Positions 10,579 to 20,890 of a DNA stretch of 64,000 nucleotides are shown here, piece by piece. Made by a program: the position numbers and the translations under genes. Source of the stretch: Cephalotus follicularis. Taxonomy: Eukaryota; Streptophyta; Magnoliopsida; Oxalidales; Cephalotaceae. The stretch lies in contig BDDD01001589.1 of assembly GCA_001972305.1 (NCBI GenBank), forward strand, positions 152,424-216,423, in the 5' to 3' direction. Below the pieces are notes generated by a model. The model searched no databases. It saw only the letters and a list, made by a program, of their open reading frames with translations, and was not told the DNA's origin. How positions within the stretch are numbered: position 1 is the first letter of the stretch; every line of letters starts with the position of its first letter.

Positions 10579-12898
10579 ACATACATGTAATTAGAGTCTA
10601 TTTGGTATTGTTGTGTTTCACAAAATTAATGTGTAAAAATATTATAAATAAAAGTGTTGTGATAAAAAAGGTTTGGTAAATTCAACGACTGAATGTACTT
10701 TTGTAAACAAAAGAAATGAATATGTATTTTGTTTCAAACTATTGTGTTAAATATATGAAAATGTGGAGCCATAAAATACGTAAAGTAATTTTATTAAACT
10801 CAATTTGGTTGTTTTTTTACCAAATATTAACTACTACTGTTTTAAAGTCCAAAAAATGTTTTTGATAACAAAAAAAAATGTAAGAAACATAGGTTTAGTG
10901 GGTGCAGCAATAATGGTCTTTATGTTTTTGTTTTGATCCGCATGGCCCACGAATGAGAGATATGAAAGGGAAAGAACACAAGAAAATGTATGGAAGGAAA
11001 AGAGGGTTTCTCACAAAGCCAAATATATCAAAGCCCTCTCCTCTTTGATAAGTGCCATTGTTGGCTTTAGTCACCTCAACAATCGAAAGCAGCAGATTCC
11101 GGTGGGAGGGCATCTTATATAGAGATCATATGGAAGCCCATAAAAGCAGCACCCCTTTTTTGAAACTCTTAAAAAAAAAAAAAAAAAAAACAGCCCTTCC
11201 TTGGAAAGTATAATGATAAACAACTTTTCATTAATGAATTGAACTAAGCACTTTTGTCTTGAAGAAGCCTCCTAGAAGTGAGTGATTCAGTTATTTTGGA
11301 GAACAAATTAAAGATATGCTGAACACTTGAGACATTTGCCAGCTTTTGTCTTCTTCAAAGTTCAAAAATGTTTGATGGGTCACTAAAGCGTAATTGAGCA
11401 GTCATTTTGGTCAATCTAAAGCCTCAAGCGCCACTTATATATTCTAATGGTTACAGAAATATTAGAAAGAACAAATGGGACCCATTACTTGGTTAAATAG
11501 TATATATTAAGGTGTTGAGAAATTTGGAACCTAATTTGGTTAAGTGAAAACTAATATCTTCTTCCACAACATGAAAGGTAATTGAACGATGGTCAACACA
11601 AAAATTTCTTTCTAACCTGTACTTGAAAAAGATGAAACATACATTTTTGTTGTGGTGAAATACAAGAATTTATTCTTCCCTTAGTTAACAATTATGTGGA
11701 CTTTGTTCGATCTTGAGTTATCATGAGATCATTTCTCAACAAAAAGCATCTCACCGGTAGATTTCGGTTGTGTATATAATTACTAAAGACATGTATCTTT
11801 AGGGGTCATCTCTTTTTGAAGAAATTGCATAATTGTTTAAATCAATTTAAGATAAAATTAATCTCCATTTAGATTTCCTTGGTTGCAATGCAAAGCAATC
11901 TCCATTGAAAATATATACTACTTTAATACATCTCCTCTCCATATATATTGGTAACTACAGGCATGGAACATACTCATATATAGTGTATTAGTGTTATGCA
12001 ATAATAAAGGTATGCTTGATCAAAGTAGCTCTCTGGCTTAAGCTATTCATGTTTGTCCAATTAATGTGTATTAGATGTATACATATTCGAAATTAATTAA
12101 AGAGGAAAAATTAAAGAAGTAAAAAAAACAATAGTATAGCCCAAAAAACAGAGCGAGAATCCAAGGCAAATGGGTAACAAAAGTAACAAAAAGAAAAGCA
12201 AAAGATGGTATGAAGTGGAGGGCGCAAGGTGATGGTGTGATATATGGGAGTGCTGTATAAGAAAAGTGAGGGTTTCTATCAGATAATCTTCTGCTTCTCT
12301 CTCTCTCTACACTTTTACAGATGCTTGCCCACCAAATCTTCTTCAACTCTTTTTTAAGGTTCCTTCAATTTTATTTTCCTCTTTACATCTTTTTCCACCT
12401 CCATTTCCTATAGTCTGCTTAGAAACAACGCATTCCTTGTATCCCATAATTTTTTTTTTCTTTTTATATGATACCAAAACCCAAAAGTAAGCACTTATCT
12501 TGTTAAAAGCCACATTGGTCTCCTCTCCCTCTCGTCATGCTCAAGACTCTCTCTCTCTCACACATTTTGGTTGAAATTTGGCTCCACAAGACTTTGCATG
12601 GATGAGTTGTCAAAACTCAAAAGTCGTCTTTCTTTTTGTGTAATATGGAAATGTCATCAAGGTCAACCTAACATTAATTCACTTCTAATCACGTCCCTTT
12701 CATGGCTTCTTTGACAAATTGAATGCCCTTTCATGTTCTAAAAATGTTTCATTCCTTTGATTAAATGGCCTTAACTGTATGCACTAACACGATGTAGATG
12801 TTTGCTTCCATGACAAATTGAAAGCACAGATATTATTGCACGACGTACATGTTTTATCTATATTGCTTATAAAGTGGATACGAATGTGTAGGTCTGTG

Positions 12899-12919
12899 AA
12901 TATATATATATATATATAT
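12899..12919. repeat. (TA)n microsatellite
   Basis: Uninterrupted AT/TA dinucleotide run of about ten units in the AT-rich spacer. Confidence 0.9.
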
Positions 12920-13290
12920 GATATCTTTTATTGAATGATATTGTAACCAACTTAGATATATTATCATCTAATATTTTTTAAATTCGAACGTTAAATTTGA
13001 TATTTTATTAAATATATATCACTCATGTAGATATTATATTGAATAGTATAATATTATATCGTTTATGAGTAAATTATAAAATGGTTAAACTTTTCATTTA
13101 AAAATGAAATAATTAGAGATATTTAATTAACTTGAAAATTTGTATGCATAATCTAGACAAATGGATCATTAAATTTATCGATTATATTTGAAAATATTAT
13201 TTACAAATACGTTAATTAGAATGACACTATAACTAAATTGGGTGTAATATCATCACATAATTGATATTCTCTATATATATATATTTATAG

Positions 13291-13902
13291 TAGGGATGAC
13301 AATTTTTCCCGCCCCCGCTTCCCCCGCTCCGCTTCTCTTCAAATGGGGTGGGGAATCCCCGCCCCGTTTAAAGATTGTGGTGGGGATGTGAGACAAAATA
13401 TGCCCCGCAGGTGGGGGTGAGGAGGGGGCAAAGCAAATGTTTTCCCAGCTCCGCCCTACCCCGCTTCGCCTTTATATATTTTATTACATATATGATATAT
13501 CAATAAATGAATTTCTCAAAATATTATTGTAATATTATATCTAAGATTTATTGTAATATGTATTTATGTATAACAAATACATATAATCTTTTTTTTCTTA
13601 AATTTTAAGCATATTATATGTGAGTTTAATAATAAAAGAAACTACTAGTCATGTGTTTGTGTTTAGCTTATACATCCATAAGGTTAGGGATGACGATAAT
13701 GTGGATCGAGACAGATTTTTTCATCCCGTCCCGGCCCCTACCCTCGCCCCGCCAAAGAAATGGCGTTCTCGCCTCCGTTCCGCCCCGCCATGGGGAAAGG
13801 AAACTCCGACCCGTCTGGCGGTACGGAAACGGGGATGGCAATAGAGCGTGGTGGAGACGGGGATGACAAAATCCGTCCCGATCTGTCCTATTACCATCCC
13901 TA
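13291..13902 (+). mobile_element. Non-autonomous hAT-like element, copy 1
   Basis: The element is bounded by TAGGGATGACAAT on the left and ATTACCATCCCTA on the right (inverted repeat TAGGGATGRYAAT). It is flanked by a perfect 8-bp target duplication, ATTTATAG (13283-13290 and 13903-13910). An 8-bp duplication is the hAT superfamily signature. The interior has GC-rich arms (CCCCGCCCCG-type runs) around an AT-rich core and codes for nothing recognisable, so it must be mobilised in trans. A second, internal copy of the terminal sequence (TTAGGGATGACGATAA, about 13684) faces the right end, making a roughly 220-bp inverted-repeat sub-element. An inverted sister copy lies at 33305-33905. Confidence 0.88.
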
Positions 13903-13910
13903 ATTTATAG

Positions 13911-15423
13911 GCCCATCTCTATATTTATGGTAATGACCCATAAATCATAATATTTGTGTAAATCAAGACTTGTGGAATGAGAAAGAATCGAATCCCAAAA
14001 CAAGATGGATTACAAGTCCCGGTGGATTGCATGTCTAAGAGTACTCATGTTGATACCTTACTCGTTTTGAACAATACAATGATTATGTCTTAGGCCCAAA
14101 AACATCCTCAAATTTCTTTTCGGTATCATATATAGTTTCGTAGGCAGACCTTTTCGGTTGAAATGTCTTGCTACAAGAAATTAGAGTCCTAGTCACAATC
14201 AATTTTCATTATAAATTTAAAAAAAAAATCATAATTAAAAACAATGTTTGAAAACACAATCGGATCCCGACCCTATTGACGATCGAGATTCGGACTGACA
14301 AACCGGTCAGGCCAATGAATTAGTTCTATTGACATTTTGTTTTTTTAGATTTTAAGTGTTTGATGTTAGGGATTTTATATTTATTTTTTGATATTGGCTT
14401 TTTAATTGTCAAATGTTGTTAGAAAATTTAAAATTGGAATAATTTTTTTTTAAAAAAATTCATTTTAAAATTTTTATTGACCATACTGGTCCAATTCCAA
14501 ATCAATCCAGTTGGATAGATCGAGTCAGTCAAGTTTGACCAACCTAAGATTCGGGTAGGATCCGAGCTATCGGACCAATTCGATTTTCAAAAACTGATTA
14601 AAAATAAACTTTTGCTTGTTAGACTTGTGCAACAAAAATGTGTCATTATTATATATTCACTATGATACAACCTTTGTTGATAGAAAATTTTTATTTTAAA
14701 CAAAGAAAAATTGTTACAAAATTTGAAGAAGTTGAAATTTTGTGCGACAGAAATGAGATTTTCTGTTGTCAAACTTGTCCTATTTATGTAATCGCATATT
14801 ATTAATAGCATTGGAAATATGGCAATTTAATATCAATAATTAATCTTATCTTACAATCAAATTAGACATTGTTAGGTGTTGCCATGTGATGTTGTTAAAT
14901 TTATTGAATATAGTAGTTGACATATAGATAAGGCCAAGAAGACAACTTGAAGAAACATAATGAACGTGAAATTGAAAAATAAAAAAGGGTGAAATTACAA
15001 GAAATTGCATCGTCTAGTTTACGTAATAGGAATTGTTTACTTCTCGCTACGATGTTGGAGGAATTTCAATTAATATAAATTTCAGTTTGGAAGTTTCACG
15101 TATTAGAAGCAAATCGAAAATTGTAATTTTGGTTTGCGATTTTGGTTTTTTTTATTTTGTGTTTATTTGTATTTTTATTCTTACATAATATAATACTAGT
15201 AGCACTATATGTGTCGTGCAATAAAAGAAAGATATTGGCATAAACAATTATTATACAATTGACTTTAAGAAATTTGAGTATTAATAACAGTTAATTTGAT
15301 TATTAATAACAAAATTTCTCTTTATTTGTAATAATATGGACTTTTACAACAAAAAATTTGTTATTAATACTTAAATTATCTGTTAATGATGCCCATTTTT
15401 CTTGTACTAATGGATTATATATT
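13911..15423. other. AT-rich spacer up to the Tat insertion site
   Basis: No coding signal. It holds the probable MITE at 14260-14565 and otherwise low-complexity A/T sequence. The last bases, GAAAG at 15424-15428, are the left target duplication of the Tat element. Confidence 0.6.
14260..14565. mobile_element. Probable MITE (about 0.3 kb, degenerate terminal inverted repeats)
   Basis: TCGGATCCCGACCC at the left pairs with GGGTAGGATCCGA at the right, and subterminal GACTGAC/GTCAGTC and GGTCAG/TTGACC phrases continue the inverted symmetry imperfectly. The centre is AT-rich with no ORF. I could not settle a target duplication, so the superfamily is not assigned. Confidence 0.4.
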
Positions 15424-15428
15424 GAAAG

Positions 15429-15962
15429 TGTTGATACAGAAATCTTTCCTTCAACAGTACCTCACGTGTAAGGGCTTGATTTGTTTAGGAGAACGCTGGA
15501 ATCTGACCGAGAAAGGGTGTTTGGTGATGGCTGGTGATCCCTGCACAAGCAAGAGAGAAAGGCAGAAGGTCCAGGAGGTTGTTCTCCCGGGGGTCAATCC
15601 GACGCTCAAGTTAGTAGTTGCACAGAGAGTATTGGGGTTCTTTGAGTGCTAGAAAATGGCTGACCTTTGTAATGACTGTGAAACAGGTATTTATAGGCAT
15701 CCCAGTGACTGACGAGCGCCTAATCAGGAGTTGTTGCCCATAGGGGAAAGATGTCAGTGGTCCTAGCATTTCCCCTGATCTCCTCCATATTTGGTGGCTA
15801 TGGCCGCAAGTCCATTAATGGATTGGGAGGTGTGTCGGCATGCCAGTCTCTTTTCCTACTTTGATGTGATGGCAGGCCACGTGCCCAGGCCCTGGAGCGA
15901 CATCTGTCCTTCTTTCCTTGCGCACGTGTCCTTATGCTTAAAAAAAGATTTTTCCCATATCA
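15429..15962 (-). repeat. Tat element 3' LTR
   Basis: It is 534 bp, the same length as the partner at 32623-33156. On the minus strand it begins TGATATGGG and ends CAACA. A TATA box, TATAAATA, is read on the minus strand at about 15690-15697. The preceding purine-rich strand (15963-15980, minus-strand CCAGGAAGGGCATA) is in the polypurine-tract position. The two LTRs differ by several substitutions per 100 bp in the parts compared by eye, so the insertion is clearly older than the nested Del element. Confidence 0.93.
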
Positions 15963-16069
15963 TATGCCCTTCCTGGTCCTTCTTCTCTGGCACTGGCAGA
16001 GGAGGAGGAGCAGAGTTGAAAGCAGGAGCTCGGACAGTACTTCAAGGATGGGCCCCTCCTAGATTGACC

Positions 16070-16660
16070 AGGGGACCATTCTTGGGCGGACCAGGGGAAG
16101 GGAAGAGGCAGAGCTGAAGACCCCTCCTGGGTAGGCTTGAGGACCCTTCCTGGACGGACCAGGGGAAGGGAAGAGGCAGAGCTGAAGACCCCTCCTGGGT
16201 AGGCTTGAGGACCCTTCCTGGGCGGACCAGGGAAAGGGAAGAGGCAGAGCTGAGGACCCATCCTGGGTAGGCTTGAGGACCCTTCCTGGGAGGACCAGAG
16301 GAAGGGAAGAGGCAGAGCTGAGGACCCCTCCTGGGTAGGCTTGAGGACCCTTCCTGGGCAGACCAGAGGAAGGGAAGAGGCAGAGCTGAGGACCCCTCCT
16401 GGGTAGGCTGGAGGACCCTTCCTGGACGGACCAGAGGAAGGGAAAAGGCAGAGCTGAGGACCCCTCTTGGGTAGGCTTGAGGACCCTTCCTGGGCGGACC
16501 AGAGGAAGGGAAGAGGCAGAGCTGAGGACCCCTCCTGGGTAGGCTTGAGGACCCTTCCTGGGCGGACCAGAGGAAGGGAAGAGGCAAAGCTGAGGACCCC
16601 TCCTGGGTAGGCTTTAAGGACCCTTCCTGGGCGGACCAGAGGAAGGGAAGAGGCAGGCTC
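16070..16660 (-). repeat. 68-bp tandem array, about 8.5 copies
   Basis: The landmark GTAGGCTTGAGGACCC recurs at 16131, 16199, 16267, 16335, 16403, 16471, 16539 and 16607, a strict 68-bp period. The array lies between the 3' LTR and the antisense ORF, where Tat/Ogre elements commonly carry tandem subrepeats. The unit lacks stops in more than one minus-strand frame, creating two long overlapping ORFs (15938-16672 and 16042-16587) that I regard as artefacts. Confidence 0.93.
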
Positions 16661-16939
16661 GTGGGGCCCCAAGAGGGACTTTACTCTTTGTTAGGCGGGC
16701 TCGGCCCAATCTTTGTGCGGGCCCATCCTTATCGCCCATGCCAAAAGTTGAAAAGATGGGGCATGACATACGTCGCCTCGGGTCGTGCCCCCTTAATTAA
16801 TACCCATCAATGCGCTGTAAATTACGAAATTTAAACGCCTGACACTTCGATACCCGTGCATGACCCTTCGTTTACCGCTCCTGATTTGACAGGGGGATCT
16901 CCATCGTTAGATGTACTTGGGATCTACGGTCCAGATCCG

Positions 16940-17121
16940 TTCCCATGGTCTTTAAATATCCCTTCTCCTTTGGGGATCCTCTTTACGCTTTCACAAACCC
17001 TAAAAGCAACAGACTCTCGAATTCTCTGCATTTCCAACAATCAACTTCATCTCCTTCTTCTCGCTTAAGAACACAGGTGAACCCAGTCTTCATCTACCAG
17101 TTATCTGTCAAAGCTTCCCCC
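16940..17121 (+). promoter_or_regulatory. Putative promoter and 5' UTR of the Tat antisense ORF
   Basis: A TATA-like TTTAAATAT (16949-16957) is followed by a CT-rich, coding-poor leader up to the ATG at 17122. ACACAG|GTGAACC near 17072 could be a leader splice donor. This would drive transcription antisense to gag-pol, as described for related elements. Confidence 0.35.
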
Positions 17122-18107
17122 ATGTCCACTTCGTCTTTCTCGTCCTCTGTCTCCGACAACCCTATGGCCAGAACGAAGCAGACCAAGAGATTTATCAGGA
17201 GCCCAGAAACAGTGACCCAGGCATTTGCAGGTGTCACTGTTGCAGTTTGTCCCCTCAACATGGAGGTGGAAATGGAGGCCTCCGCTGCTGGGAACCCCAA
17301 TGTTGAGGCTACGGGGGCCGGAGTTCAGGTCTTCCGGGCCGATTTTGATGAGACCTCCATGCGCTCACACAAACTGGCGCAGCTGGTCAAGGACTACGCC
17401 ATTCCTGGTGGTCTGGATCTGGAGATCCCAGCTGACCCCAGGTCAGTCACAGTGAACCATCCCGGACACTTTGTGGTGTTCTAAGATGCTTTGGAGCATG
17501 GGCTGAGGCTTCCGCTGCTGCTGTTTGCCGTCACCGTCCTCGGGCATTACCGGATCCACCCGTCAATGCTGCAAGCTCAGTCCTGGGGGTTTATCATCGG
17601 ATTCCTTGTGCGCTATCTTGAAGCGGGCGCAGTGCCCACCCTCGGGCTGTTCAAAGAATTCCACACCGTGGCTCCCACCCCAAAGAAGCGAGGCTTTCAC
17701 TTCAAGTCACGCGTGGGTCGCCCCAAGCTGATGGCGGAGAACACCAAGATTGTCAAGCGCTGGAGGGAGAAGTACTTCCTGGTCAAGAACCTCCCCGACT
17801 TTATCCCCTGTCCTTGGACAGATACACTGGATACCGGGCTGCTGAACTAGAGGTCTTTTCTGACCAGGGAGGAGACCACAGACCTGAGGAGGCTCTCGGC
17901 CCTTGAGCTGGAGGATGTGCTGAAGATGGTGTCCGAAGACCGCCTGCGGCGGCACGGGCTGAGCATGTCCATAGGCCATAGGTCCAGCTGGCTAGAGCTG
18001 GAAGCGGAGGAGGTGCCAACAGGGATCCGGAGAGAGAGGAGCCAGGATGGCCATGGCGGAGCAGCTTCCCCGGCGGCCTCACAAGGAGAGAGCCATACTA
18101 AGCCTTC
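17122..18107 (+). pseudogene. Tat antisense ORF, exon 1 (gypsy-type transposon domain)
   Basis: This is the first coding block of the antisense gene, on the opposite strand to gag-pol. One frame runs through, interrupted by stops at 17482-17484 and 17848-17850. Residues about 85-240 form the 'putative gypsy type transposon' domain (Transposase_28 type), with GHFVVF, EHGLRLPLLLFAVTVLGHYRIHPSML, SWGFIIGFLVRYLEAGAVP, RWREKYFLVK and a leucine-rich helix (LRRLSALELEDVLKMVSEDRL). Two Mets are possible: MSTSSF at 17122 and MARTKQTKRF at 17164. The function of this protein is unknown even in intact elements; regulation by antisense RNA and a structural or regulatory protein have both been discussed. 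The gene is cut at 18112 by the Del element and resumes at 23872. The donor of intron 1 was not identified. Confidence 0.72.
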
Positions 18108-18112
18108 TCTGG

Positions 18113-20855
18113 TGACACGACCCGTCTCACTCACCTAACTCAAACCGACGGCCCATGCCATATAATTAACTAATTACGACGATTAACATAAGTTCCCAGG
18201 AGGTCACCCATAACATTTCTCTTGCTCTAGCACGCTTAACCCTAGAATTTATATTAAGATTTAACCACTAGTTACTTTCATCCTCCTTTAATCACTTGTT
18301 CATAGGTTTAATTCTAATATGAAATTAAAGTGCTTATAAGTTAACACTTACTAATTAATGGCGTACGTGACCTCCAAGGTTTTATCATCATCATTTTCTT
18401 TTTATTTTCATATTTAATCTCCTGGTTCTAGCCTATTTTCTTAATTATTGTTCATTAAATATGATGGAAATTCTGCAGAAAAACTGCAAGAGTTCCCCCT
18501 AAAAATGGACGTTTTCCAAAAAAATTCACATGTAGAATATCACAATTTGTATTTATATATCTCTATCACACTCCCGAAGGAGGAATCAGCAGTTCATTAT
18601 TAGTATTATTATATTTTTATCCGTTATCAGAATATCAAAGTCATATAGTCAAATCCATTTCATCATTCAAGTTATGACCACGTTACTTAACATATAACTA
18701 TATCTCAAAATCACCATAAACAAAATCAAAAAAACGTCCCAATGTCCCAATGCGATGCATGTGAAACTGGCTAGGACTGCCAATGGTAAGGTGCCGAATC
18801 TCGTGGTCTACCTTTTTCAAAAACCCACTGCTATATTGCTGGAGGATCAGGTGGATATTCTCTGCTCTTCCAACTGCAAAATAAACTGGGAGGGGGTTAG
18901 TCCAAGTGACTAAGTGAGTTGGGACAAATCATTCCCTGTTGCATCCATACAAGAAAAACTGGATGCTATGAATAAAACGCTATGATGGAGTTAAATATAA
19001 AGCCACAATAAGATGAAGTAAATTCTTGAAAGAATATTATCAAGACTCCAATTGAATAACCGATGACTCAACAAAGAAGTCCACTGAATAAATATCGAAC
19101 TCAAGGCAATATCAAATACATGAGAGTCACAATAGTATCAAGTACTTGGATATCAAAGCTTAAAGATAAAATTATAACTCAAATGATAAATATCCAAAAA
19201 AATATATATAGCATGTGCCCAAAAAAAATCATAGAAACCTAAGAGGATACTGGTATCCATCATGCCACTAACTCATATCTGTCGCCACAACTCATGGCAA
19301 TACATGTCAACCGCTGCAGCAATAATATAATATTTAGGCCATAGGCTATAGAACTGTACACATCCTTCATATACCGGTATTGAGTGCCTATGCCTCATCA
19401 GAGAAATAACATATATACCTCGACTGAGGGGACGTCGTTATTTCACGGATCTGCCCTCGTTGGAATCACATATCACAACCTCGACCGAGGGGACGTCGTT
19501 ATTTCACGGATCTGCCCTCGTCGGAATCACATATCACAACCTCGACCGAGGGGACGTTATTTCACGGATCTGCCCTCGTCGGAATCACATATCACAACCT
19601 CGACCGAGGGGACGTCGTTATTTCACGGATCTGCCCTCGTCGGAATCACATATCACAACCTCGACCGAGGGGACGTCGTTATTTCACGGATCTGCCCTCG
19701 TCGGAATCACATATCACAACCTCGACCGAGGGGACGTCGTTATTTCACGGATCTGCCCTCGTCGGAATCACATAAAAGAAAAACCAGGTACCAAGTATAA
19801 AAATACAACATGAGGTATCAATATAACACATCACAATAACACAATAAAGAGGGAACCAAGTCACCCAACACATCGGGCGTATACTAGTTCAAAAATCACA
19901 TCACAACAATAAATACGATAATCAAAGTCAACCGGGATGCAAATCCCTAATAATAGAATAATTAACAAGGAACAGGGCACATATAGAATAATATGACTCT
20001 AAAAAAAATGAAAAGAAGAACGGAATGTCCCACTCACAAGTTTGATGAAACTGCTATCGTGGACTAGTCCCACGAGGCTCCGTATCAAAAGCAGGATCCG
20101 CGTCTACAAAGTCGTTACATGACAAACCAATAAGCATATTTCCTAAGCTCATACATAAAATGTATGCATCACTTAAAACAAAACCCGAAATAATTAATAA
20201 AAAAAAATGATTAAACTCAAATTATATTTCAATCACAATCTAACATACAAAAATATACCTAACCACCTCCACAAAATAACATTTCCATTTATAAGTGCTA
20301 GAGTTGTATGATTAATTTAATTCAAAAATATTATGAAACTTACTAGTATGAAGTAGGAGGAGGCAAGCTAACTCCCCTTTTTACTCTTATTCCCTTGATA
20401 AACTTCTTGAAGAAAAAGAAGAATTGAAGATGGAGGAGGCGTCGGCCAAGGAGAAGAAATTGCAGATTTTTGCAAGTTGGAGAATGCATAAAACGTTTCT
20501 TTAAGAAATGTCTAGAATCTTGGAGTATATTGGAGAGCTTGGGCCGAATGAACCATGAATTTTCTGGTTTAAATTCATGCTCACTTTCGGCAATGGCATG
20601 GAGGCTACTCTTGGGCCGAAGTTTGCAAGATTTGTGGATTAAAGGAACAATTTAAGTGGCTTAGCAAGTGTAAATCGGCCAAGAAGAACGCAAAAAGGAG
20701 TTTTGGGCTTTAGTCCATATTTAAACACACTTAATCTAACTTAACTAATGGCCCAAATGAACAAATACCATTTGACTTAATTTTTTTTTTTTTTTTTACA
20801 CATAAGGATGCTTACACCATAGATTATACACCAATTAGGAACATGGGGTATTACA
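18113..20855 (-). repeat. Del element 3' LTR, 2743 bp
   Basis: It is bounded by TGACACGACC (plus strand, 18113) and GGGGTATTACA (20855). The minus-strand polypurine tract AAAAGGGGGGGATAT sits directly outside at 20856-20870. It contains the 61-bp tandem array at 19419-19775. The part at 20550-20855 matches the truncated 5' LTR at 23568-23871. Confidence 0.92.
19419..19775. repeat. 61-bp tandem array in the Del LTR, about 6 copies
   Basis: CTCGACCGAGGGGACGTCG recurs at 19419, 19480, 19541, 19599, 19660 and 19721, spaced 61 bp with one 58-bp step caused by a 3-bp deletion. Each unit holds the palindromes CTCGACCGAG and GACGTC. Units are nearly identical, so expansion is recent. No spacers are present, so it is not a CRISPR. 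ORFs of 138 and 117 codons across it are by-products. Confidence 0.95.
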
Positions 20856-20890
20856 ATATCCCCCCCTTTTCAGAATTTTGTCCCCAAAAT

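Larger units (their letters stand above)
8643..13290. other. AT-rich intergenic spacer, no confident gene
   Basis: About 4.6 kb with low GC, many homopolymer runs (for example A(20) near 11170-11191) and scattered TATA-like strings. Coding potential is weak throughout; the only ORF worth listing is at 10048-10578 on the minus strand. On the minus strand a TATATAAG lies at 11114-11121, and AAAGCCAA/TTGGCTTT and ATCAAAG/CTTTGAT form a nested inverted repeat at 11017-11069. I could not match either to a known promoter or microRNA precursor. Confidence 0.6.

Noticed and set aside
11017..11069. Possible microRNA precursor (nested AAAGCCAA/TTGGCTTT and ATCAAAG/CTTTGAT inverted repeats)
   Set aside because: The arms are short and separated by a strongly asymmetric internal loop; no known microRNA sequence recognised.
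10895..11113. 72-codon minus-strand ORF preceded by TATATAAG
   Set aside because: The TATA-like site is only a few bases before the ATG, so transcription would start inside the ORF; no recognisable protein.
12071..12346. 91-codon minus-strand ORF with a hydrophobic C-terminus
   Set aside because: The hydrophobic stretch comes from A/T-rich, poly(A)-like sequence on the plus strand; no homologue recognised and no supporting signals.
15938..16672. Long minus-strand ORF of 244 codons (and the overlapping 181-codon ORF)
   Set aside because: Produced by the 68-bp tandem array, which has no stops in several frames; the protein is only a repeat translation.
19419..19775. Possible CRISPR-like array
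   Set aside because: Units are contiguous 61-bp tandem copies without unique spacers, in a plant LTR.
19384..19813. Plus-strand ORFs of 138 and 117 codons with repeated SRICPRRNHISQ-like units
   Set aside because: Read-through of the 61-bp tandem array inside the Del LTR in two frames.
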